The notes under the pieces: model-generated
Seen by the model: the letters and a program-made list of their open reading frames with translations, nothing else
What the model was told of the DNA's origin: nothing
Database searches by the model: none
Assembly: GCA_035519535.1 (NCBI GenBank)
Contig: DATIWF010000029.1
Location: 1-64,000 of the forward strand
Reading direction: 5' to 3'
DNA: 64,000 nucleotides
Origin: DATEGZ01 sp035519535
GTDB taxonomy: Bacteria; Acidobacteriota; Vicinamibacteria; Vicinamibacterales; SCN-69-37
Translations under genes and position numbers: made by a program
Part shown: positions 26,441-34,211 of the stretch, one piece after another
How positions within the stretch are numbered: the first letter of the stretch is position 1
Layout: each line of letters opens with the position of its first letter

Positions 26441-27769
26441 ATGAGTGAAGGAGCGACCGACACCGCGCCGTCGCAACGCGTGCTCGGTCTGCCCGCGGCG
26501 GTTTCGCTCGTCGTCGGCAGCATGATCGGGTCGGGCGTGTTCCTGCTGCCGGCGTCGCTCGCCCGTTTCGGCGGCGTCGCCCTGCTCGGGTGGATCGTGT
26601 CGGCGCTGGGCGCGACCGTGTTGGCGGTGGTGTTCGCCCGGCTGTCGCGCATCGATCCGGCGGCGGGCGGCCCGTACGCCTACACGCGCCATGCGTTCGG
26701 CGACCTCGCCGGGTTTCTGATCGCGTGGGGCTACTGGATCTCGATCTGGACTGCCGACGCGGCGCTGTCGGTGGCGTTCGTCGGCTACCTCAGCCCCTTC
26801 ATTCCGACGATCGTCGCGCAGCCGCCGCTTGCCGCGGCGCTGGCGGTGGCGACCGTCTGGGTGCTGACGATCGTGAATATCCGGGGCGTGCGCACGGCCG
26901 GGCGCGTCCAGGTCGTGACGACGGTGCTCAAACTGCTGCCGCTCGTGGCGATCGCGATCTGCGGCGTGCTGTTCTTCGATGCGCGGCACTTCGCGATCGC
27001 CGACACGAGTCCACGCGCCGTCGGCCAGGGGCTCATCGCGACGACGACGCTGACGATGTTCGCGTTGATTGGGCTCGAAGCGGCCACGGTTCCCGCGACG
27101 GTCGTGAAGGATCCCGACCGCACGATCCCGCGCGCCACGGTCATCGGAACGCTCATCGCGGCGGGCATTTACATCCTCAGCACGATCGGCGTCATGAGTC
27201 TGGTCGAGCCGGCGTCGTTGATGAGATCCACGGCGCCGTTCGCGGACGCGGCGCGCGCCGTGATGGGCGACCGGGCGGCGGCGCTCGTGGCGCTCGGCGC
27301 CTCGATCTCGTGCTTCGGCGCGCTCAACGGCTGGATCCTGATCGTCGGCCAGCTGCCGGTCGCGCTGGTCGCCGACGGTCTCTGGCCGTCGGCGTTCGGG
27401 CGGATGTCGCGCCGCGGCACGCCCGCGTTCGGCATGGTCGTCGCCGCCGTGCTGACGACGGCGCTGATCGCCATGAACTACTCGAAGAGCCTCGTGGATC
27501 TGTTCACCTTCATCATCCTGCTGGCGACGCTCGCGGTGCTCATTCCGTACGCCTTCTGCGCGCTCGCGGGCCTGCTCATCCTCGGGCGGCGAGGCGAGCG
27601 CCCGTCGGCGCGCGAGGTGACGCTCGCGCTGATTGCGTTCGTCTTCTCGTTCGCGGCGATCATCGGCGCCGGCGCCAACACGGTCTTCTGGGGATTCATG
27701 CTGCTGCTCGCGGGCCTGCCCGTCTACGTGTGGGTGGTTCGCGAGCGCGTGCGCGGCGGACGGTCGTGA
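26441..27769 (+). CDS. APC-family basic amino acid/polyamine antiporter-like permease
   Basis: A 442-residue permease with about 12 hydrophobic helices. The first helix has GSMIGSGVFLLPASLARFGG, where GSGVF is the unwound substrate-binding segment of AdiC/PotE-type transporters. Later segments such as GLEAATVPATVVKDPDRTIPRAT and SCFGALNGWILIVGQLP also fit. These exchange arginine, ornithine, agmatine or related cations at the inner membrane. Its TGA overlaps the start of an arginine-deiminase-superfamily gene (GTGA), so substrate uptake and hydrolysis are probably coupled; the exact substrate is inference. The phased GGTTCC array precedes the ATG. Confidence 0.88.
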   Translation: MSEGATDTAPSQRVLGLPAAVSLVVGSMIGSGVFLLPASLARFGGVALLGWIVSALGATVLAVVFARLSRIDPAAGGPYAYTRHAFGDLAGFLIAWGYWISIWTADAALSVAFVGYLSPFIPTIVAQPPLAAALAVATVWVLTIVNIRGVRTAGRVQVVTTVLKLLPLVAIAICGVLFFDARHFAIADTSPRAVGQGLIATTTLTMFALIGLEAATVPATVVKDPDRTIPRATVIGTLIAAGIYILSTIGVMSLVEPASLMRSTAPFADAARAVMGDRAAALVALGASISCFGALNGWILIVGQLPVALVADGLWPSAFGRMSRRGTPAFGMVVAAVLTTALIAMNYSKSLVDLFTFIILLATLAVLIPYAFCALAGLLILGRRGERPSAREVTLALIAFVFSFAAIIGAGANTVFWGFMLLLAGLPVYVWVVRERVRGGRS

Positions 27770-28659
27770 CGACGCCTCCGACCACCGCGCAGTCCGACGT
27801 CGGCGTGCTGCGCCGGGTCCTGCTCAAGGGGCCGCGCGAGGCCTTTCGCAGCGCGGAGGCGATCGCGAACGAGTGGCGGGCGTTGAGCTTCACGGCGCCG
27901 CCCGACTTCGACCGCGCGCTCGAAGAATACGACGCGTTTGCCAGGGCCGTGACGATGGCCGGTGCGCACGTCGATTACTTGCCGCCGGCGAGCGGCGTCA
28001 CGCTGGACTCGATCTACGTCCGCGATGCGTCCGTGGTCTGCGATCGCGGCGTGATCCTGTGCGAGATGGGGAAGCCCGAACGCGCCGGCGAACCCGCGGC
28101 GCAGGCCGAGACGTTGCGCGCTCTCGGCGCGCCGACCGTCGGTGCAATTCGGGCGCCCGGCCGGCTGGAAGGCGGCGACGTCGTGTGGCTGGCGCCTCGC
28201 ATCCTTGCCGTGGGCCGCGGGTATCGGACGAACGACGACGGCATCCGTCAGCTTCGGGCGCTGCTGGGCGACGCGATTGACGAGCTCATCGTCGTCCCGC
28301 TGCCGCACTGGCGCGGCCCCGGCGACGTGTTTCACCTGATGTCGATCATCAGCCCCGTCGATCGCGATCTGGCGGTGGTCTACGCGCCGCTCCTGCCGGT
28401 GCCGTTCCGCGAGCGGCTCATCGACCTCGGCTTCGCGTTCGTCGAGGTGCCCGACGAGGAGTTCGACTCGATGGGCGCCAACGTGCTCGCGATCGCGCCG
28501 CGGCGCTGCGTGATGGTGGCCGGCAACCCGCTGACGCGGGCCCGGCTCGAGGCGGCCGGCGCCGCCGTGGTCGAGTACGCGGGCCGAGAAATCAGCCTCA
28601 AGGGCGGCGGCGGGCCGACGTGCCTCACGCGGCCGCTTGCCCGCGATTGGCCAACCTGA
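27766..28659 (+). CDS. Dimethylarginine dimethylaminohydrolase / arginine deiminase-like enzyme
   Basis: A 297-residue amidinotransferase-fold (pentein) enzyme. Conserved elements are DSIYVRD (Asp81, Asp87), LEGGDV (Glu135, Asp138), the catalytic His in DVFHLMS (His190) and the nucleophilic Cys in GPTCLTRPL (Cys286), in family order. These enzymes release ammonia or methylamine from a guanidine group, giving citrulline. It lacks the helical insert of true arginine deiminase, so it is closer to DDAH. It starts at GTG 27766 inside the antiporter stop. The pair could recycle a methylated or modified arginine, which is inference. Confidence 0.87.
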   Translation: MTTPPTTAQSDVGVLRRVLLKGPREAFRSAEAIANEWRALSFTAPPDFDRALEEYDAFARAVTMAGAHVDYLPPASGVTLDSIYVRDASVVCDRGVILCEMGKPERAGEPAAQAETLRALGAPTVGAIRAPGRLEGGDVVWLAPRILAVGRGYRTNDDGIRQLRALLGDAIDELIVVPLPHWRGPGDVFHLMSIISPVDRDLAVVYAPLLPVPFRERLIDLGFAFVEVPDEEFDSMGANVLAIAPRRCVMVAGNPLTRARLEAAGAAVVEYAGREISLKGGGGPTCLTRPLARDWPT

Positions 28660-28661
28660 CC

Positions 28662-28667
28662 TACAAT
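28662..28667 (+). promoter_or_regulatory. -10 box (TACAAT) of the papain-like gene
   Basis: TACAAT lies 66 bp before the ATG at 28733, just after the DDAH-like stop. The leader carries GGGGGAG before the ATG. Confidence 0.4.
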
Positions 28668-28732
28668 GCACGGCTGCTCCCCCGCGCCGGGTCCGTTCGT
28701 TGACGGCCGCGCACGTCCACTCTGGGGGAGCT

Positions 28733-29497
28733 ATGCCTCGTCACATCAAGAAGTTCGGTTGGGTGCCTGATCTTCCCGATGCCCGGGACCACGTGTACTC
28801 GGCGCCGATTCCCGTGCTCGGCGTCATGCCCGCGAAAGTCGACCTCGGTCCGGACTGCCCGCCGGTCCTCAACCAGGGCCAGCTCGGCAGCTGCACGGCG
28901 AACGCCATCGCCAACGCGCACCGATTCGATCAGATGAAGCAGGGCGGCAAGCCGTTCGGCCCGTCGCGGCTGTTCATCTACTACAACGAGCGCGCGATGG
29001 AGGGCACCGTGAACGCCGACGCAGGCGCCATGATCCGCGACGGCATCAAGAGCATCGCTCAACAGGGCGTCTGCGACGAGGCCGAGTGGCCCTACAACAT
29101 TGCCAAGTTCGCGAGGAAGCCATCCGCCGCCTGCTTCAAGGACGCGCTCCAGCACCAGGCGCTCTCGTACCAGCGCGTGACGCAGAGTCTCAATCAGATG
29201 AGGGGCTGCCTCGCGTCCGGATACCCGTTCGTGTTCGGCTTCACGGTGTACGAGGGCTTCGAGTCAGACAAGGTCGCCCGGACCGGTCAGCTGGACTTGC
29301 CCGTGCAGGGCGAGAAGGTCATTGGCGGGCACGCGGTGCTCGCCGTCGGGTACGACGACAAGACGCAACGCGTGAAAGTCATGAACTCCTGGGGCACGGC
29401 GTGGGGCAAGAAGGGCTTCTTCACGATGCCCTACGCGTACATCACGGACGACAACCTCGCCGACGACTTCTGGACGGTGCGCATCGTCGAGGCGTAG
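28733..29497 (+). CDS. Papain-like (C1 family) cysteine peptidase without pro-region
   Basis: A 254-residue C1A-type protease. The oxyanion Gln and nucleophile are in LNQGQLGSCTANAIANA (Gln50, Cys54), the catalytic His in GGHAVLAVGYDD (His200) and the Asn in MNSWGTAWGKKG (Asn218). The start ATG follows GGGGGAG. The N-terminus (MPRHIKKFGWVPDLPDARD) has no signal peptide and is too short for an inhibitory propeptide, so the enzyme is either cytoplasmic or leaves by another route. Bacterial C1 enzymes of this short type are known but their roles are mostly unclear. It lies between the arginine-related pair and the third propeller. Confidence 0.9.
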   Translation: MPRHIKKFGWVPDLPDARDHVYSAPIPVLGVMPAKVDLGPDCPPVLNQGQLGSCTANAIANAHRFDQMKQGGKPFGPSRLFIYYNERAMEGTVNADAGAMIRDGIKSIAQQGVCDEAEWPYNIAKFARKPSAACFKDALQHQALSYQRVTQSLNQMRGCLASGYPFVFGFTVYEGFESDKVARTGQLDLPVQGEKVIGGHAVLAVGYDDKTQRVKVMNSWGTAWGKKGFFTMPYAYITDDNLADDFWTVRIVEA

Positions 29498-29512
29498 AGG
29501 CGCGCGGCAGGC

Positions 29513-29525
29513 GCGCTATACTCGC
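29513..29525 (+). promoter_or_regulatory. GCGCTATACTCGC box before the third propeller gene
   Basis: The 13-mer GCGCTATACTCGC contains TATACT (29517-29522), 30 bp before the ATG at 29553. The identical 13-mer precedes both kinase genes. The leader ends with a run of G before the ATG. Confidence 0.5.
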
Positions 29526-29552
29526 GGCGGTTTCGCTCGTCCGGGGGGTCCC

Positions 29553-32500
29553 ATGGCGCGCCGCCGCTCGCTTCTTCTGCTCGCACTCGCGTTCCTGGTT
29601 GTCGCGTTCCGGCCGACGCTGCCGGCCCGGCAGGCGCCCGCCGTGCCGCCGTCGCTCTTCGGCGAGATGCGCTGGCGCAATATCGGTCCGTACCGCGGCG
29701 GCCGGACGAAGGCGGCCGCGGGCGTGGCGAGCCAGCCGTACACGTTCTACATCGGCGTCTGCAATGGCGGCGTGTGGAAGACGACCAACGCCGGGCGGAC
29801 GTGGCAGTCGGTGTTCGACGACCAGCCGACCGGGTCGGTCGGCTGGGTGACCGTCGCGTCATCCGATCCGAACATCGTGTACGTCGCGAGCGGCGAGGGC
29901 CTGCAGCGGCCCGACCTTTCGACCGGCGACGGGATCTACAAGTCCACGGATGCGGGCAAGACGTGGGCGCACCTCGGGCTGCGCGACGGCCAGCAGATTC
30001 CGAAGATCGTGGTCGATCCCCGCAATCCGAACCGGCTGTTCGTCGCCGTGCTCGGCCATCCGTACGGGCCGAACGAAGAGCGCGGTGTGTTCCGTTCGGT
30101 CGACGGCGGGCTGACGTTCCAGAAGGTGTTCTACCGGGACGAGAACACGGGCGCCAAGGACGTCGACCTCGATCCCGTGAACCCCGACATCGTGTACGCG
30201 ACGTTGTGGGAATCGCGCCAGGGGCCATGGGAGAACAGCAACTGGACCGGCGCCGGCGGCATCATCAAGTCCACCGACGGCGGCACGACCTGGACGCAGC
30301 TCCACGGCGGTTTGCCGGACATCACCAACGCGGAGATGGCGATCGCACCGAGCAACCCGCGGCGGCTGTTCGCGCTGATTGAGGCGAACAATCCGGGCGG
30401 GCGAGGCGGCGATGGCGCGCCCGGCGGCGGGGGTGGTCGCGGGGGCGGCCGCGGCGGCGCCGAGGGTCAGACCCCGAACCCGCGCATCTACCGGTCTGAT
30501 GATGCCGGCGCGACGTGGTCGCAGATCACCACCGACAATCGCGTCGCGAGCCGCGTGGTCGAGGCGGTGCCGATCGTCGATCCGAAGGATCCGGACACGG
30601 TCTTCGTGACCGACGTCGTGACCTACAAGTCGACCGACGGCGGCAAGACGTGGGTGCCGTTCAAGGGCGCGCCGGGCGGCGACGACTACCAGAACCTCTG
30701 GATCAACCCGAACGACACCCACGTCATGCTGCTCGTGAGCGACCAGGGGGCCGTGGTGACGCTCGATGGCGGCCAGTCGTGGAGCTCCTGGTACAATCAG
30801 CCGACCGCCGCGCTGTACCACGTCATGGCCGACAACGCGTTTCCGTACCGCGTGTGCGGCGGGCAGCAGGACAGCGGATCGGTCTGCATCTCGAGCCGCG
30901 GCAACGACGGGCACGTGACCGTGCGCGAGTGGCATCCGGTGGCCGTTGAGGAGTACGGCTACGCGGCGCCCGACCCGCTCGACCCGGACGTCGTCTTCGG
31001 CGGCAAGGTCACGCGCTATGACCGGCGTACGGCGCAGTTCTCGAACGTCACGCCCGCGGCGGCCTCGCTGCCGACCGGCGGCGGCTCGGGCGGCGCCGCG
31101 ATCCGCACGGTCCGGACGCAGCCCGTGGTGTTTTCCGCCGCCGACCCGCACGTGCTGTTCTTCGGCAACAACTATCTGTGGAAGACGATCGACGGCGGCG
31201 TGCACTGGACGCGCGTCAGTCCGGATGTGACCCGGAAGACACACGACGTGCCGTCGAGCATCGGCAAGTACTCCCAGGCGGCGGCGGGGCAGGCGGACAC
31301 GAGCCCGGCCCGCGTGATCTACACGATTGGCCCGTCGTACGTGGACATCAACCGGATCTGGATCGGCACGGACGATGGCGTGATTGCGACGACCGCTGAC
31401 GGCGGGCTCCACTGGACCGATGTGACGCCTCCGAAGGTCGGATCGTACTGGAAAGTCTTCACGATCGACCCTGGCCGCTTCGACGCGCTGACCGCGTACG
31501 CCGCGGTGAACACCCTGCGCCTCGACGACATGAATCCGCACCTCTTCCGGACGCACGATGGCGGCAAGACGTGGACGGAGATCAATCGCGGGCTGCCGGG
31601 CGGCGCCGCGGTGAGCGTCATCCGCGAGGACCCGAAGAAGAAGGGCCTGCTGTTCGCCGGATCGGAGACGCAGGTCTACGTGTCGTTCGACGACGGCGAC
31701 GACTGGCAGTCGCTGCGCCTGAACATGGCCGCGTCGTCGGTCCGCGACCTGATCAACAAGGACGACGATCTGGTGGTCGGCACGCACGGGCGCGGGATCT
31801 GGATCCTCGACGACATCACGCCGCTGCGACAGGTCGACGCGCAGACCGCGAATGCCGAGGCGGTGCTCTTCACGCCGACAACCGCGCTGCGCGTGCGATG
31901 GAACACGAATCCAGACACGCCGTGGCCGCCCGATGAGCCCGCCGGCCCGAATCCGCCGGAGGGCGCGATTCTGAACTACTACCTGAAGTCGGCTGCGACC
32001 GGCCCCGTCACGCTCGAGATTCTCCAGGCCGACGGCCGGCTGGTGCGCCGCTATTCGAGCACCGACCCGGTGGCGGCCATACCGGACCCGTCGGTCGCGC
32101 CGCTGCCGCAGTACTGGTACCGCCCGCCGCAGCATCTGTCGACCGAGGCCGGCATGCATCGCTTCACCTGGGACGTGCACTACCAGCCGCTGCCGGGCGG
32201 CGGGGGAGGGCGCGGCGGCGGCCTGCCGATTTCCGCCGTGCCGTTCAACACCGTGCCACCGCCGTCCACGCCGTGGGTGAATCCCGGCAGGTACACGGTG
32301 AAGCTCACGGTCAACGGGAAGAGCTACACCCAGCCGATCACGGTGAAGCAGGACCCGCGCGTGAAGACGCCGGCGCTCGCCATGCAGCAGGTCTACACGT
32401 TGTCGCGGGCGGCGTACTACGGCGCGGCCGACGCGCTCGGTGCCGAAGCGGACGTCGCATCTTTGCGCGCGCAGGTGACCGATCTGAGGCCGCGCGCGGC

Positions 32501-32861
32501 GGGTGCCGTGGCGGACGCGCTCGCGGCCTTCGACAAGAAGGCGGCGGCGCTGGCCGGATCCGGCGGCGGGGGGGCGGCGCCCGGCCGGGGCGGGCGCGGC
32601 GGCCGCGGTGCTGCCGGTCCGGCGACCCCGCCGGCGAGCGAGACCCTCACGAGCGTGGCCGCGTCGCTCGCGGGAGTGATGAACCTGCTTCAAAGCGCGG
32701 ACGTCACGCCGCCAGCCACGTCGGTCGCGGCGATGACTCGCGCGCAGCAGGCGGCCGCGGGCGTCATGACGCGTTGGACGGCGCTCAAGACCGTGGATCT
32801 GCCGGCGCTCAACGCTCAGCTCAAGGCCGCAGGGTTGCCGCCGCTGACGCTAGGAAAGTGA
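29553..32861 (+). CDS. Giant secreted VPS10/BNR beta-propeller protein (3)
   Basis: An 1102-residue exported paralog of the proteins at 3276 and 21843. Signal peptide about 1-27. It has Asp-box blades (TTNAGRTW, STDAGKTW, SVDGGLTF, STDGGTTW, SDDAGATW, STDGGKTW, DGGQSWSS), GGDDYQNLWINPND, and a C-terminal region with an Ig-like domain (about 800-900) and a helical end. A Gly/Arg-rich insert (about 279-307) lies before YRSDDAG, and another (about 999-1024) near the end. A shared TATACT promoter box precedes it. Its 3' end overlaps that of the convergent aminotransferase-like gene by 12 bp. The role is presumably extracellular; the activity is undefined. Confidence 0.85.
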   Translation: MARRRSLLLLALAFLVVAFRPTLPARQAPAVPPSLFGEMRWRNIGPYRGGRTKAAAGVASQPYTFYIGVCNGGVWKTTNAGRTWQSVFDDQPTGSVGWVTVASSDPNIVYVASGEGLQRPDLSTGDGIYKSTDAGKTWAHLGLRDGQQIPKIVVDPRNPNRLFVAVLGHPYGPNEERGVFRSVDGGLTFQKVFYRDENTGAKDVDLDPVNPDIVYATLWESRQGPWENSNWTGAGGIIKSTDGGTTWTQLHGGLPDITNAEMAIAPSNPRRLFALIEANNPGGRGGDGAPGGGGGRGGGRGGAEGQTPNPRIYRSDDAGATWSQITTDNRVASRVVEAVPIVDPKDPDTVFVTDVVTYKSTDGGKTWVPFKGAPGGDDYQNLWINPNDTHVMLLVSDQGAVVTLDGGQSWSSWYNQPTAALYHVMADNAFPYRVCGGQQDSGSVCISSRGNDGHVTVREWHPVAVEEYGYAAPDPLDPDVVFGGKVTRYDRRTAQFSNVTPAAASLPTGGGSGGAAIRTVRTQPVVFSAADPHVLFFGNNYLWKTIDGGVHWTRVSPDVTRKTHDVPSSIGKYSQAAAGQADTSPARVIYTIGPSYVDINRIWIGTDDGVIATTADGGLHWTDVTPPKVGSYWKVFTIDPGRFDALTAYAAVNTLRLDDMNPHLFRTHDGGKTWTEINRGLPGGAAVSVIREDPKKKGLLFAGSETQVYVSFDDGDDWQSLRLNMAASSVRDLINKDDDLVVGTHGRGIWILDDITPLRQVDAQTANAEAVLFTPTTALRVRWNTNPDTPWPPDEPAGPNPPEGAILNYYLKSAATGPVTLEILQADGRLVRRYSSTDPVAAIPDPSVAPLPQYWYRPPQHLSTEAGMHRFTWDVHYQPLPGGGGGRGGGLPISAVPFNTVPPPSTPWVNPGRYTVKLTVNGKSYTQPITVKQDPRVKTPALAMQQVYTLSRAAYYGAADALGAEADVASLRAQVTDLRPRAAGAVADALAAFDKKAAALAGSGGGGAAPGRGGRGGRGAAGPATPPASETLTSVAASLAGVMNLLQSADVTPPATSVAAMTRAQQAAAGVMTRWTALKTVDLPALNAQLKAAGLPPLTLGK

Positions 32862-34151
32862 ACGGACGACGTCGAGCACGTGGTCGATGTCCGTCGGATT
32901 GACGTAGAGATGCGCTGACAATCGCACGCCGCGATCGCCGCCTTGCGCGCGCACGCGAATCTTCCGCGCCCAGAGCGCGTCCTGCAGCTCGCGGCCGGTC
33001 TTGCCGGCGACGGCGAACGTCGTGATCGCCGAGGCGAAGCGCCGGTCGGACGGCGACGACAGGCGCGCGGCCGGAATACGCGCGAGCCCGTCCCGGAGTC
33101 TCGCCGCCAGCATCGCGTCCCAGCGCTCGATCCGCTCCAGGCCGATTCGCGTCATGAAGTCGATCGCGGCCACCAGCCCCTGGACGACGGCGACACTGCC
33201 CGTCCCGTAGTGCATGAACCGAAACGCGCCAGTCGAGTCGTCGTCGAAGGCGGCGCTCGCGAGCGTGTTCCAGAAGCGCGTCTGCACGTCGCGTCGGATG
33301 TAGAGGATGCCAGTGCCTTTTGGCGCGAGCATCCATTTGTGCGGGCTCGTGACGTACGCGTCGCAGCCCAGGTCCTTCACGTCCACGCGTCGCTGACCCA
33401 GGACCTGGGCGCCGTCGATGATCGCGAGCGCCCCGCGGTCGTGCGCGAGCGCGCACAGCGCCTTCGCCGGCAGCAGCATCCCGAGGCCCGATGTGATCTG
33501 ACTGAACATGACGACCTTCGTCCGCGGCGTGATGGCGTCGGCAAATCGCTGAACCACCGCATCAGGCCCGCCCGGCGCGGCTTCGAGTACCGGCACTTGC
33601 TTGACGACGACGCCATGCCGCTTCGCCCGCAGCTGCCAGCCGCCGATCCCGCCGCTGTGCTCCTGGTCGGTCGTGACGACCTCGTCGCCAGAGGAGAGGT
33701 CCAGTCCGTTCGCGAGGAAGCTCATCCCCATCGTGGCGTTGGTCGTCAAGGCGATCTCGTCGGCAGCGGCGTTGATCACCTGACCAATGCGTCCGCGGAT
33801 GTCGGTGAGCGGCTGGTAGCCGGTCAGCGGCTCGCCGTCGGCCTGGAAGTACGGCCAGTCCGGCAGCTCGCGCTCAATCCGCTCAGTGCCCTTCGTCAGG
33901 CTCTCGACGACTTCGCGCGGCGACGCGCCGAGCGTCCCGGTGTTGCCGTACGTGACCTCTGGCGGGAACAGGAACTCGCGCCGGGCCGCGGCGAAGATGC
34001 GCTCGTCGGAGTCGCCAGGCGCGAACGTGAACGTCGGGATGCCGAGCGGCGGAAACTGGCGCGCCCAGGCGCTCGCGGGCAGCAGCCCGACGGCCGCCCC
34101 GCCCAACGCGATCCGAGTCAGAAAGCTGCGGCGTCCAACGGCGTTCGTCAT
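32850..34151 (-). CDS. Tat-exported class V aminotransferase-fold PLP protein
   Basis: A 433-residue PLP enzyme of the aminotransferase class V/cysteine desulfurase fold. The N-terminus MTNAVGRRSFLTRIALGG with a hydrophobic stretch to ASAWA is a twin-arginine signal, so it folds with its cofactor before export. The Schiff-base lysine is in SPHKWMLAPKG (Lys272); IIDGAQVLG holds the pyridine-binding Asp (246). Substrates could be amino sugars, isopenicillin-like compounds or others; not determined. The ATG is at 34151. It is divergent from the first kinase gene, whose TATACT promoter lies 40 bp away, and convergent with the third propeller gene. Confidence 0.88.
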   Translation of the reverse strand: MTNAVGRRSFLTRIALGGAAVGLLPASAWARQFPPLGIPTFTFAPGDSDERIFAAARREFLFPPEVTYGNTGTLGASPREVVESLTKGTERIERELPDWPYFQADGEPLTGYQPLTDIRGRIGQVINAAADEIALTTNATMGMSFLANGLDLSSGDEVVTTDQEHSGGIGGWQLRAKRHGVVVKQVPVLEAAPGGPDAVVQRFADAITPRTKVVMFSQITSGLGMLLPAKALCALAHDRGALAIIDGAQVLGQRRVDVKDLGCDAYVTSPHKWMLAPKGTGILYIRRDVQTRFWNTLASAAFDDDSTGAFRFMHYGTGSVAVVQGLVAAIDFMTRIGLERIERWDAMLAARLRDGLARIPAARLSSPSDRRFASAITTFAVAGKTGRELQDALWARKIRVRAQGGDRGVRLSAHLYVNPTDIDHVLDVVRSLS

Positions 34152-34189
34152 GAGGACCCTCCTCGGCACGCATCCTACTCCGCTTCGAC

Positions 34190-34202
34190 GCGCTATACTC
34201 GC
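34190..34202 (+). promoter_or_regulatory. GCGCTATACTCGC box of kinase 1
   Basis: TATACT (34194-34199) ends 12 nt before the GTG of the kinase gene and no Shine-Dalgarno follows. The 13-mer is identical to that before kinase 2 and the third propeller gene. Confidence 0.5.
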
Positions 34203-34211
34203 GCCACGATC

